Made by a program: the position numbers and the translations under genes. 51,805 nucleotides of DNA from CAIKZY01 sp044374195 (GTDB lineage: Bacteria; Actinomycetota; Actinomycetes; S36-B12): NCBI GenBank assembly GCA_044374195.1, contig JBILOY010000014.1:1-51805 (forward strand). Reading direction: 5' to 3'. Below the pieces are notes generated by a model. The model made no database searches, had not been told where the DNA came from, and worked only from the letters and a program-made list of their open reading frames with translations. Of this stretch, positions 44,991 to 51,805 are shown one piece after another. The first letter of the stretch is position 1. Every line of letters begins with the position of its first letter.

Positions 44991-45145
44991 ATTTTTTCTC
45001 CACAGCAATGTGGATTCATTTCCCCTGGTCAACGCAGTGATGTCCGACTTGTCCCCACGTTCGTACACAGGCTTATGCACCTGTCGTCCACATGAAAGTG
45101 GCAATCCGTCCCCAGTGGGTCCACAGCGTGTCCACAGGACAAGTC
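44991..45145. other. Cluster of DnaA-box-like nonamers beside an AT-rich run
   Basis: This is the first half of the 325-nt gap 44988-45312. Near matches to TTGTCCACA/TTATCCACA occur at 44996 (TTCTCCACA), 45009 (minus, GAATCCACA), 45049 (TTGTCCCCA), 45084 (TCGTCCACA), 45117 (GGGTCCACA) and 45128 (GTGTCCACA). A perfect 9-bp inverted repeat GACTTGTCC/GGACAAGTC (45046-45054 with 45137-45145) encloses most of them. An AT-rich ATTTATTTTTTCT borders the cluster. The layout is oriC- or DnaA-titration-like, but no dnaA or dnaN lies nearby. Confidence 0.5.
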
Positions 45146-45164
45146 AGCGGTTTTCGGTTTCGCG

Positions 45165-45193
45165 TTGACGCACCTCACTGCAGTGCCTAAGTT
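45165..45193 (+). promoter_or_regulatory. Promoter TTGACG-17-TAAGTT
   Basis: The -35 TTGACG (45165-45170) and -10 TAAGTT (45188-45193) are separated by exactly 17 nt. The expected start near 45200 coincides with the base of the hairpin that follows. Confidence 0.65.
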
Positions 45194-45199
45194 TTCGGC

Positions 45200-45284
45200 G
45201 CTGGGACCCCCGGGATAACAGGCAGCATTCGCAAGGGGAAGGCGAATGGTGACCAGAGACCCGGGGGTCTCGCTCTTTTCCCCT
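45200..45284 (+). ncRNA. Candidate small RNA or cis-regulator with possible pseudoknot
   Basis: An outer stem (core 45205-45214 with 45260-45269, 10 bp, extendable by G-U/G-C at 45202-45204) encloses a 7-bp hairpin CATTCGC/GCGAATG (45226-45232 with 45242-45248). The hairpin loop contains AGGGGAA (45234-45240), a perfect complement of TTCCCCT at 45278-45284 just past the outer stem. The RNA would thus begin at the stem base, end at a TTTT run (45276-45279) and could switch between terminator-like and pseudoknot forms. I recognise no known family. Confidence 0.5.
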
Positions 45285-45300
45285 CCCAGAACCCACCGCG

Positions 45301-45306
45301 TACTCT
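45301..45306 (+). promoter_or_regulatory. -10 hexamer TACTCT of the small membrane-protein gene
   Basis: TACTCT ends 6 nt before ATG 45313, giving the gene its own leaderless start independent of the upstream RNA. Confidence 0.5.
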
Positions 45307-45312
45307 TGCCCA

Positions 45313-45498
45313 ATGGGCGCATTGCTGTGGTGGTTGATCCCGATCGGGGCAACGGCTCTGGCGATCCTCTACGTCGTCTATCGCAGCCGCCCCGCCAAGC
45401 CCATTGATCCCCGCGATTCCATGCAGAACCTGCGTCGCCTGCAAGATGCCATGGAGCGACCCCTGCCTGATCTCGACCCTGAGGATCCCCGCCCGTGA
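45313..45498 (+). CDS. Small single-pass membrane protein
   Basis: This 61-residue product has one transmembrane helix (about 4-22, LLWWLIPIGATALAILYVVY) followed by a charged tail with a short helix (SMQNLRRLQDAME) and an acidic, proline-rich end. I recognise no family, but its stop overlaps the PDZ-Lon protease start as GTGA, so it is expressed with it. A membrane partner or adaptor role is an inference. Confidence 0.78.
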   Translation: MGALLWWLIPIGATALAILYVVYRSRPAKPIDPRDSMQNLRRLQDAMERPLPDLDPEDPRP

Positions 45499-46583
45499 GC
45501 ACCCATGCTCGGCGTCATCTGTCCTCGCGAGCTCGAGTCCTGCTCGTCAGCGTCACCAGCGTGCTCGTGCTGCTTGCCGTAGCCCTGTTGCTGCCCGTGC
45601 CTTTCGTGAAGCTTGCCCCAGGCCCGACCTTCAACGTGATCGGCGAGTTCGAGGGTCAACCGGTCATCAAGATCAGCGATACCACCACCTACCCCGTTAC
45701 TGGTGAGCTCGACATGACCACCGTGCTCGAATCCGGCGGGCCGCGCGGTGGTCTCACCTTCGTCGATGCCATCGCCTCGTGGTTCAGTTCATCGAATGCG
45801 GTGCTTCCGCGTGAGCTGATGTATCCCGACGATGTCACCGGCACTCAGGTCAAGGCCAGACAGACCGCGTTGTTCAGCACCGCAGAGTCCAATGCAACAG
45901 CAGCTGCGTTGAGGTATCTCAAGATGCCGGTCTCGACCAAGATCGTCGTGAGTGCGGTGTGGGCTGATTCGCCGGCCGACGGCAAACTCGAAGCACGTGA
46001 CGAGATCATCGATATTGATGGCACGAGCATCACTGCGGCCGACCAGGTGCGCACACTCGTGCAGGCCAAGCCAATCGGCACTGCGTTCGCGATCAAGGTG
46101 CTGCGTGATGGCGAGCAAGGTGCGAAGAATCTCGATGTCACCGTCACCTCTGTGGCGAATCCGAATGACGACACAAAGCCGTACATCGGAATCAGCGTCG
46201 GGGAGTACTACTCAGCGAACTTCCCGATCGCATTCACCCTCGAGACTGTCGGCGGCCCGAGTGCAGGCCTGATGTTCGCCCTCGGGCTGATCGACAAGCT
46301 CGCGCCCGAGGATCTCGCGGCGGGCAAGCACATCGCGGGCACGGGCACCATCGACCCGGAGGGCAAGGTGGGCCCGATCGGCGGAATCCGGCAGAAGCTG
46401 GCCGGTGCCCGAAGTGCGGGAGCCGAGCTCTTCCTCATGCCCGCGTCGCGCTGCGACGAGGCGGCCGGGCATATCCCTGACGGGCTGACCGTCACCCCCG
46501 TCGAGACCGTTGACGAGGCCGTCGCCGCCCTGAAGTCGTGGGCCAAGGGGGCCCAGGTGTCCTCCTGCCCGATCTCGTCGTAG
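45495..46583 (+). CDS. Membrane-anchored PDZ/Lon-type serine protease (YlbL-like)
   Basis: This 362-residue protein has an N-terminal signal anchor (about 14-36) and an extracytoplasmic domain. A PDZ domain (about 145-215) precedes a Lon-type protease domain (about 230-345) with the Ser-Lys dyad in GGPSAGLMF and GGIRQKLAGA. YlbL-like proteases act outside the membrane in B. subtilis; Rv3194c is the actinobacterial counterpart. The GTG start overlaps the preceding small gene. Confidence 0.94.
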   Translation: MSTHARRHLSSRARVLLVSVTSVLVLLAVALLLPVPFVKLAPGPTFNVIGEFEGQPVIKISDTTTYPVTGELDMTTVLESGGPRGGLTFVDAIASWFSSSNAVLPRELMYPDDVTGTQVKARQTALFSTAESNATAAALRYLKMPVSTKIVVSAVWADSPADGKLEARDEIIDIDGTSITAADQVRTLVQAKPIGTAFAIKVLRDGEQGAKNLDVTVTSVANPNDDTKPYIGISVGEYYSANFPIAFTLETVGGPSAGLMFALGLIDKLAPEDLAAGKHIAGTGTIDPEGKVGPIGGIRQKLAGARSAGAELFLMPASRCDEAAGHIPDGLTVTPVETVDEAVAALKSWAKGAQVSSCPISS

Positions 46584-46586
46584 GTT
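46581..46586 (+). promoter_or_regulatory. -10 hexamer TAGGTT of the UPF0182 gene
   Basis: The hexamer begins with the TAG stop of the protease gene and ends 6 nt before GTG 46593, so the UPF0182 gene can be transcribed alone and leaderless. Confidence 0.5.
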
Positions 46587-46592
46587 ATCTAG

Positions 46593-49553
46593 GTGAGCTT
46601 CGATTTCAGCGCCAGCATGAGTCCTGATTCAGCCCAGCCCAAGCCGCGTCGCCGTGGCGGAGTGCTGCTTCCCACGATCATTGTCCTGGGGCTGATCGTT
46701 ATCTCCTTCGTGATCTTCACGGGCTTCTACACCGACTGGCTGTGGTTCGGTTCGGTCGACAAGTCCGAGGTCTTCACGACCACTCTGATCACCCGCGTAA
46801 GCCTCTTCCTGGGCTTCGGCCTGCTCATGGGCGTCTCTATCGGTCTGGTGCTGTTCTGGGCGTACCGCACGCGGCCCACCTTCCGCGGGCTCACCCCCGA
46901 GCAGGCAAGCCTCGAGCGCTACCGGGTCTCCATCGAGCCGGCCCGTCGCATCGTCACGATCGTCGCGTCGGTCGTGGTGGGCGTTCTTGGTGGTCTTTCC
47001 GCCGCAGGGGAGTGGACAACCTTCCTGATGTGGCGCAATGCGACACCGTTCGGCGTCACTGACCCGCAGTTCGGCCTCGACCTGTCGTTCTACACCTTCA
47101 CGCTGCCGTTCATTCGCTTCATTCTCGGTTTCGCGTTCACCTTGCTCCTTATCCTCCTGCTCGCCGCAGTCGTCGTGCAGTACCTCTACGGCGGTCTTCG
47201 ACTGCAGCCGAAGGGTGATCGCGCATCCGGTGCCGCGCAGGTGCAGTTGTCTTTGCTTATCGCACTCCTGCTGCTCGTCAAGGCTGCGTCGTACTGGTTC
47301 GATCGTTACAGCCTGGCTACCAAGAGCGAGAATCTTGTTTCCGGGTTCACCGGCCTCAAGTACACCGATGTCAACGCGGTTCTGCCCTCGCTGACGATCC
47401 TCACGTTCGTCGCTGTGCTTGTGGCCCTCCTCTTCATTGTGAACATCTTCCGCCGCCACTGGCTGCTGCCTGCGCTGGGCATCGGCCTGATGCTCGTCAC
47501 CAGCATCGTGATCGGCACTATCTATCCGTTGATCATTCAGCAGTTCACCGTGCGCCCCAGTGAGCTCGTCAAGGAGCAGCCCTACATCGAGCGCAACATC
47601 AACGCGACTCGCGATGCCTACGACATCGCCGACGCCGAGATCAAGGATTACCCCGGCTCGGTCTCGCTGCCCTCGAAGAAGGTGCTCGAGGACAACGTCG
47701 GCACCCTGTCGAATATCCGCCTGCTTGATCCGGCCCTAGTTTCGCCGACCTACAACCAGCTGCAGCAGATTCGCGGCTACTACTCGTTCAACAATCGTCT
47801 CGACATCGACCGATACAACATCGGTGGCGAAGACCGCGGCTCGGTGGTTGCCGTCCGTGAGATCAACCTCGCAGGTATTCCCGACGGTCAGCGCAACTGG
47901 ACCAACGACAAGGCCGTGTACACGCACGGCTATGGCTTCGTCTCGGCCTACGACAACACAGCGCTGACCAATGGCCAGCCCGACTTCTTCGAGAGTGAGA
48001 TTCCGACCACCGGTGAGTTGAAGATCGATCAGCCCCGGGTCTACTTCGGAGAGCTCTCGCCGTTCTACAGCATCGTCGGCGCCCCGAAGGGTTCCACGCC
48101 TGTCGAGCTCGACTACCCCGATGATGCAAGCCCCACCGGACAGAAGACCAACACCTATGACGGCTCCGGCGGCGTGGCTATGGGTTCGCTGTTCAACCGA
48201 CTCGTATTCGCCACCAAGTTCCAGGATTCGAACATCCTGCTGTCCGATCTCGTGAACTCCGAGTCGCGCATCCTGTGGGATCGCAACCCCGCTCTGCGCG
48301 TGGAGAAAGTCGCTCCGTTCCTGACAGTTGATCAGGATCCGTACCCGGTCGTCGTCGACGGACGCATCAAGTGGATTATCGATGCCTACACGACCTCGAA
48401 CGACTACCCGTACTCGAGTCGTGTCTCGCTTGCGGATGCGACGAGCGATTCGAGCTCCCCGCGGAACCTGCCGCCGGGCCTGCAGCCGCAGGATCAGCTC
48501 AACTACATGCGCAACTCGGTCAAGGCAGTTGTCGATGCATACGACGGCACCGTCACTCTCTACCAGTGGGATAAGCAGGATCCGGTCCTCCAGACCTGGA
48601 TGAAGGCCTTCCCCGACATCGTGGCCCCCATCGACAAGATGTCGCCGGAGCTTCTTGAGCATGTGCGCTACCCGCAGGACATCTTCAAGGTGCAGCGCAC
48701 GATCATGAGTCGCTATCACGTGACTGATGCCGCCACCTTCTACAACGGCACCGACGTGTGGATCGTTCCCTTCGATCCGACGCTCAACCCGGCGCAGGTA
48801 TTCCAGCCGCCGTACTACCTGACCTTGCAGATGCCCGGTGACACCACGCCCGAGTTCTCGCTGACCACGGCCTTCGCGCCGCAGCGGCGCCAGACACTTG
48901 CTGCATTCATGCAGGTGAACTCTGATCCGGGGGAGAACTACGGCAAGATGCAGGTACTGCAGCTGCCGAGTAACACCACGATTCCCGGCCCGCAGCAGGT
49001 GCAGAACAATTTCGAGTCGGACCCGACCGTGAGTTCGCAGCTGTCGCTGCTCCGACGCGGCGGCTCCGAGGTCGAGCTCGGCAATCTGCTCTCGCTGCCT
49101 TTCAATGACGGGCTGCTTTACGTGGAGCCGGTTTACATTCGCGCTGCGACCGATGGCTACCCGCTGCTGCGCAAGGTGCTCGTCGGTTACGGCTCCAATG
49201 TCGCGCTCGAGGACACCCTTGACCAGGCACTCGCACAGGTCTTCAACATCGGCGCGATCCCGACTCCCGAAGCGCAACCTGGTGACAACCAGGATCCCGA
49301 TGCTGAGCCGGGCACGAACCCGACCCCGGCCCAGCCCGTGACCCCGGAACCTGAGGCTCCAATAACCGCGGATCCGGCGGCTGACCTGGCCAGGGCACTG
49401 GCGGCGGCCGATGCCGCCTTCCAGTCAGGCCAAGACGCACTGAGGGTTCAGGACTTCACTGCGTACGACCGGGCTCAAAAGAACCTCGAGGCCGCTCTCG
49501 CGAGGGCCCTGGAGGCGCAGGCTCGACTGGAGGACACCGGGGCGAGCGCCTGA
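46593..49553 (+). CDS. UPF0182 family large membrane protein
   Basis: This 986-residue protein has seven or so transmembrane helices in the first 330 residues and a large extracytoplasmic domain (about 335-880) with family landmarks such as EQPYIERNINATRDAYDI and FYNGTDVWIVP. A Pro/Glu/Asp-rich linker (about 890-930) and a C-terminal helix (AAADAAFQSGQDALRVQDFTA, in part) end it. The family is nearly universal in Actinobacteria (Rv3193c) and of unknown function; the pairing with a PDZ protease is conserved. Confidence 0.95.
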   Translation: MSFDFSASMSPDSAQPKPRRRGGVLLPTIIVLGLIVISFVIFTGFYTDWLWFGSVDKSEVFTTTLITRVSLFLGFGLLMGVSIGLVLFWAYRTRPTFRGLTPEQASLERYRVSIEPARRIVTIVASVVVGVLGGLSAAGEWTTFLMWRNATPFGVTDPQFGLDLSFYTFTLPFIRFILGFAFTLLLILLLAAVVVQYLYGGLRLQPKGDRASGAAQVQLSLLIALLLLVKAASYWFDRYSLATKSENLVSGFTGLKYTDVNAVLPSLTILTFVAVLVALLFIVNIFRRHWLLPALGIGLMLVTSIVIGTIYPLIIQQFTVRPSELVKEQPYIERNINATRDAYDIADAEIKDYPGSVSLPSKKVLEDNVGTLSNIRLLDPALVSPTYNQLQQIRGYYSFNNRLDIDRYNIGGEDRGSVVAVREINLAGIPDGQRNWTNDKAVYTHGYGFVSAYDNTALTNGQPDFFESEIPTTGELKIDQPRVYFGELSPFYSIVGAPKGSTPVELDYPDDASPTGQKTNTYDGSGGVAMGSLFNRLVFATKFQDSNILLSDLVNSESRILWDRNPALRVEKVAPFLTVDQDPYPVVVDGRIKWIIDAYTTSNDYPYSSRVSLADATSDSSSPRNLPPGLQPQDQLNYMRNSVKAVVDAYDGTVTLYQWDKQDPVLQTWMKAFPDIVAPIDKMSPELLEHVRYPQDIFKVQRTIMSRYHVTDAATFYNGTDVWIVPFDPTLNPAQVFQPPYYLTLQMPGDTTPEFSLTTAFAPQRRQTLAAFMQVNSDPGENYGKMQVLQLPSNTTIPGPQQVQNNFESDPTVSSQLSLLRRGGSEVELGNLLSLPFNDGLLYVEPVYIRAATDGYPLLRKVLVGYGSNVALEDTLDQALAQVFNIGAIPTPEAQPGDNQDPDAEPGTNPTPAQPVTPEPEAPITADPAADLARALAAADAAFQSGQDALRVQDFTAYDRAQKNLEAALARALEAQARLEDTGASA

Positions 49554-49591
49554 GACAGGCGAAGTTCCGCGTTTTCCCGGTCGTTGAGGTC

Positions 49592-49597
49592 TAGCGT
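49592..49597 (+). promoter_or_regulatory. -10 hexamer TAGCGT of the Pr6Pr-like gene
   Basis: TAGCGT ends 6 nt before ATG 49604, the same hexamer and spacing as for the CPBP and uvrD2 genes. Confidence 0.55.
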
Positions 49598-49603
49598 GTC
49601 GCC

Positions 49604-50284
49604 ATGACCGCACGCGTGCTCTTTGCCATTACCGCTGCAGTGCTGTGGATCGGGCAGATCCTGTCGGCGATCCTCAGCGCCATCGACTACTACCCGGTGA
49701 ATACCACTGAGCCCGGTCTCTACGGAAACAATCCGATCGGGGCCGCCGGATTCATTGGTCGCGAGCTTGACCACTTCAGTTACTTCACGGTGCTGAGCAA
49801 CATGCTTGCGGCAATCATCTTCACGATGCTTGCCATGAATCCAAAGCGCACGAGTTCGCTGTTCCGCGTTCTCCGCCTCGATGCGGTCATCATGATGATC
49901 GTTACGGGAATCATCTACAACGTCCTGCTCAACACCGGTGGGCATGAGGGCTGGGATTTCTGGAGCAATGGCATCCAGCACATTTTTGGCCCCCTCTTGG
50001 TGTTCATTGTGTTCGTGATCTGCGGCCCTCGCGGCTGGATCTCCTCGCGCACGATCTTTGCGTCATTGATCCTGCCGATTCTCTGGCTGGTCTATGCCCT
50101 CATTCGCGGTTCGGTCACCGGTGCTTACCCGTATGACTTCCTGGATGTCAACGCCAATGGCATGGCTTCAGTCCTTGCATTCGTCGCCCAGATCGTGGTC
50201 TTCGCGATAATTCTCGGCTACTTGCTGTTGCTCATCGACAAGCTGATGCGCAAGTTCTTCCCGAACAGCAAAATCGCGGTCTGA
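49604..50284 (+). CDS. Pr6Pr family membrane protein
   Basis: This 226-residue protein has six predicted transmembrane helices. FSYFTVLSNMLAAI, an intramembrane HIFGPLLVF (His) and GAYPYDFLDVNANG are landmarks of the Pr6Pr/FAR-17a-like group, some of whose eukaryotic relatives hydrolyse fatty-acid esters of hydroxy fatty acids through a Thr-His pair. Activity here is unproven. A basic tail ends the protein. It converges on the sirtuin gene with a 45-nt gap that holds only a weak hairpin. Confidence 0.82.
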   Translation: MTARVLFAITAAVLWIGQILSAILSAIDYYPVNTTEPGLYGNNPIGAAGFIGRELDHFSYFTVLSNMLAAIIFTMLAMNPKRTSSLFRVLRLDAVIMMIVTGIIYNVLLNTGGHEGWDFWSNGIQHIFGPLLVFIVFVICGPRGWISSRTIFASLILPILWLVYALIRGSVTGAYPYDFLDVNANGMASVLAFVAQIVVFAIILGYLLLLIDKLMRKFFPNSKIAV

Positions 50285-50329
50285 AAGCAATAGCCGCCTT
50301 CAGCCGACGAGAAAGCCAACGCGTAAGGC

Positions 50330-51187
50330 TCAGTGAACCTGCGCTGAGCAGATGTCCGTGAGAGCCGTCAAGGTCTCGCCCAACGCTGCATTAATGCGAA
50401 CCGAAGCCAGGTCATCGGCCTTGGTCTCGCCTTGGTTGACGATGATGATTGGTAGCTCGAGCTTGTGGGCATGAGTGACGAAGCGGCGGCCGGAGTACAC
50501 GTGTAATGACGACCCAAGCACGAGTAGCGACGAGGCCGAATCGACCATCGCGTAGGAATCCGTAACCCGTGCAGGCGGCACGCTTTCCCCGAAGTACACG
50601 ACGTCAGGCTTCAGTGGCCCTCCGCACGCAGTGCAGTCGACCATGACAAAGGCATCGACGGAGGTCTCGGGCAGATCGACATCGCCATCGGGGTTGATGC
50701 GCGTTGCAGCGCCTTCCCAACCCGCATTCACCGAGGCGATGCGATCATGCAGCGCAACGCGTGACCCGCGCAGCCCGCACCCCATACACATCACCGTGTC
50801 GAGCCGGCCGTGCAGATCGATCACCGCTGAGCTGCCCGCTTTGTGATGCAGGGAATCGACGTTCTGGGTGATCACTCCCGTGACCAGCCCTGCGGACTCC
50901 AAGGCTGCGACCGAGAGGTGCCCTGCATTGGGCTGCATGTCTCGCATCATCGGCCAGCCGATGTAGCTGCGTGCCCAGTAACGATGGCGACCGCGCGGGT
51001 CATCGCGGAAGAGCTGATACGTAATCGGGGTGTGATTGCGCGAATAGGCGCCCCCGGGCCCGCGATAGTCGGGTATCCCTGACTCCGTCGACAGGCCGGC
51101 GCCGCTCAGCACCACGACCCCGCCGAGGCCGATGATCTCGGCAGCAGCGGTCAGCCCATCAGCGGGCGGCAGTGATTCGGAGTGCAT
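50330..51187 (-). CDS. NAD-dependent protein deacylase, Sir2 family
   Basis: This 285-residue sirtuin has the NAD-binding GAGLSTESGIPDYRG, TQNVDSLHHKAG, catalytic His in DLHGRLD and a four-cysteine zinc site (CMGC and CTAC). VVYFGESVP and LGSSLHVYSG follow. It would remove acyl groups from lysines using NAD. The motif variant and length suggest the class II (SIRT4-like) group. Its ATG overlaps the glutathione peroxidase stop by 1 nt (TGATG), so it is translated by coupling. Confidence 0.93.
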   Translation of the reverse strand: MHSESLPPADGLTAAAEIIGLGGVVVLSGAGLSTESGIPDYRGPGGAYSRNHTPITYQLFRDDPRGRHRYWARSYIGWPMMRDMQPNAGHLSVAALESAGLVTGVITQNVDSLHHKAGSSAVIDLHGRLDTVMCMGCGLRGSRVALHDRIASVNAGWEGAATRINPDGDVDLPETSVDAFVMVDCTACGGPLKPDVVYFGESVPPARVTDSYAMVDSASSLLVLGSSLHVYSGRRFVTHAHKLELPIIIVNQGETKADDLASVRINAALGETLTALTDICSAQVH

Positions 51188-51675
51188 CAGGAGGGAAGCA
51201 TGGCCTTCACGTCAGCCTCGAGTGCCTCGGGCTTCGTGGTGGGTGCAAAGCGCTTGACCGTGGTGCCGTCGGGCGACACCAGGAACTTGGTGAAGTTCCA
51301 CTTGATCCGCGAACCGAGCAGGCCGCCGCTGCGTGACTTCAGGAAGCGAAACACCGGGTGCTCCGACTTCCCGTTCACATCGACCTTGGTCGACAGCGGG
51401 AAAGTGACGCCGTAGTTCATCTGGCAAAAGCCCTCGATGTCAGAGTCGTTGCCCGGCTCTTGGTTCATGAACTGATCGCACGGGAAGCCGAGCACGACCA
51501 GGCCCTGCGGGCCGAGATCGGCGTAGAGCTTCTGCAGGCCCTCGTACTGCGGTGTGAATCCGCACTTACTCGCCGTGTTTACCACCAGCACCGGCTGGCC
51601 TCGGTACTGATCCAGGCTCACCTGCTGGCCGTGGTTGTCGACGAAGGTCAGGTCGTACAGGCTCTCGTTGCTCAT
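51187..51675 (-). CDS. Glutathione peroxidase-family (thioredoxin-type) peroxidase
   Basis: This 162-residue thiol peroxidase has the catalytic tetrad C38 (NTASKCGFTPQ), Q68 (GFPCDQF), W126 and N127 (WNFTKFL). It uses Cys rather than selenocysteine; bacterial relatives generally take electrons from thioredoxin. The frame is open upstream to 51786, but ATG 51675 (MSNESLYDLTF) gives the family N-terminus; GACACT lies 6 nt upstream. It forms a two-gene unit with the sirtuin. Confidence 0.93.
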   Translation of the reverse strand: MSNESLYDLTFVDNHGQQVSLDQYRGQPVLVVNTASKCGFTPQYEGLQKLYADLGPQGLVVLGFPCDQFMNQEPGNDSDIEGFCQMNYGVTFPLSTKVDVNGKSEHPVFRFLKSRSGGLLGSRIKWNFTKFLVSPDGTTVKRFAPTTKPEALEADVKAMLPS

Positions 51676-51745
51676 GAGCCCAGTGTCCACCGTGCGGGGG
51701 AGCCGCGCACCTCGCCACGAGGGAAGGAAGGGGTTAAGAGCCGAT

Positions 51746-51774
51746 TTGGACGAAACCAGCCCCCGCCGTATCCT
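51746..51774 (+). promoter_or_regulatory. Promoter of the initiator tRNA gene
   Basis: TTGGAC (51746-51751) and TATCCT (51769-51774) are 17 nt apart and lie just upstream of the tRNA 5' end, predicting a start near 51781. Confidence 0.7.
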
Positions 51775-51791
51775 TGGGGAGCACAAAGCGA

Positions 51792-51805
51792 CGCGGGGTG
51801 GAGCA
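51792..51805 (+). tRNA. tRNA-fMet, first 14 nt only
   Basis: CGCGGGGTGGAGCA is identical, as I remember it, to the 5' end of actinobacterial initiator tRNA (C1 start, acceptor stem CGCGGGG). The rest lies outside the window, so the anticodon cannot be checked. Confidence 0.75.

Noticed and set aside
44988..45312. Complete chromosomal origin oriC
   Set aside because: The boxes are mostly imperfect and dnaA, dnaN, recF, gyrB, parA/B and rpmH are absent, so only a DnaA-box cluster is claimed.
45246..45407. 53-codon ORF with a strong AAGGGGAAGG upstream, inside the candidate RNA
   Set aside because: The G-rich stretch is better explained as the loop of the hairpin; the ORF runs over the small membrane gene in another frame and its product looks non-protein-like.
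47736..49277. 513-residue open frame antisense to UPF0182
   Set aside because: It is a shadow of a high-GC gene; composition is Arg/Val/Asp-rich low complexity and no domain is visible.
50285..50329. Rho-independent terminator between the Pr6Pr-like and sirtuin genes
   Set aside because: Only 4-5 bp stems such as AGCC/GGCT can be drawn and there is no T-run.

Overview
The window is a gene-dense, GC-rich segment of an actinobacterial chromosome (class Actinomycetes). The lineage follows from the gene content: MtrA-MtrB-LpqB, an Rv3235-type protein beside secA, AdnA-AdnB, UvrD2 with a tetracysteine and HRDC tail, Mrx1-type mycoredoxin, MoeZ with a rhodanese tail, DUF5679, an Rv3195-type zincin and UPF0182. 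From memory of the Mycobacterium tuberculosis map, two syntenic blocks are recognisable: sahH-mtrA-mtrB-lpqB-comF-secA (Rv3248c to Rv3240c) and moeZ-adnA-adnB-nudC-mrx1-uvrD2-ABC1 kinase-zincin-PDZ protease-UPF0182 (Rv3206c to Rv3193c). The species cannot be named from the sequence; an uncultured aquatic actinobacterium is a guess.

Layout. 1-3.2 kb: 3' end of ahcY, a secreted protein, a TetR regulator with a palindromic operator, and a CPBP protease. 3.2-7.3 kb: mtrA-mtrB-lpqB operon (envelope and cell-cycle signalling). 7.3-8.9 kb: ComF-like phosphoribosyltransferase and a GNAT-LuxR fusion. 9-11.7 kb: secA. 11.7-12.3 kb: vapBC toxin-antitoxin pair. 12.4-15.8 kb: Rv3235-type protein, a hypothetical, a small HTH protein, and a SAF/CpaB-like plus CpaE-like pair without its secretion ATPase. 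15.8-18.9 kb: L,D-transpeptidase, then a WS/DGAT-like acyltransferase overlapping a patatin lipase. 18.9-26.5 kb: DUF2505 protein, giant NAD-glutamate dehydrogenase, moeZ, SMR transporter, CDGSH protein, NIL-domain protein. 26.5-28.9 kb: a three-part membrane pseudokinase/UPF0104 protein. 28.9-40.4 kb: DNA-repair island adnA-adnB, acyltransferase, nudC, zinc ribbon, mrx1, uvrD2. 40.4-49.6 kb: ABC1 kinase, ThiF-like protein, DUF5679, zincin, Nudix, small membrane protein, PDZ-Lon protease, UPF0182. 49.6-51.8 kb: Pr6Pr-type membrane protein, glutathione peroxidase-sirtuin pair, and the first 14 nt of an initiator tRNA with its promoter.

Genome style. The segment is compact: same-strand genes overlap by ATGA/GTGA, and six convergent pairs overlap at their 3' ends while a seventh abuts. 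Many genes not preceded by a co-directional neighbour have a TANNNT hexamer exactly 6-7 nt before the start codon, the signature of leaderless actinobacterial transcripts.

The most interesting unexplained element is the 325-nt gap at 44988-45312. It holds a cluster of DnaA-box-like sequences, then a good promoter (TTGACG-17-TAAGTT) that should start transcription at the base of a nested hairpin. The inner loop of that hairpin is complementary to the U/C-rich tail, so it can form a pseudoknot; this is a candidate undescribed small RNA or cis-regulator. No IS element, prophage or CRISPR array was seen.
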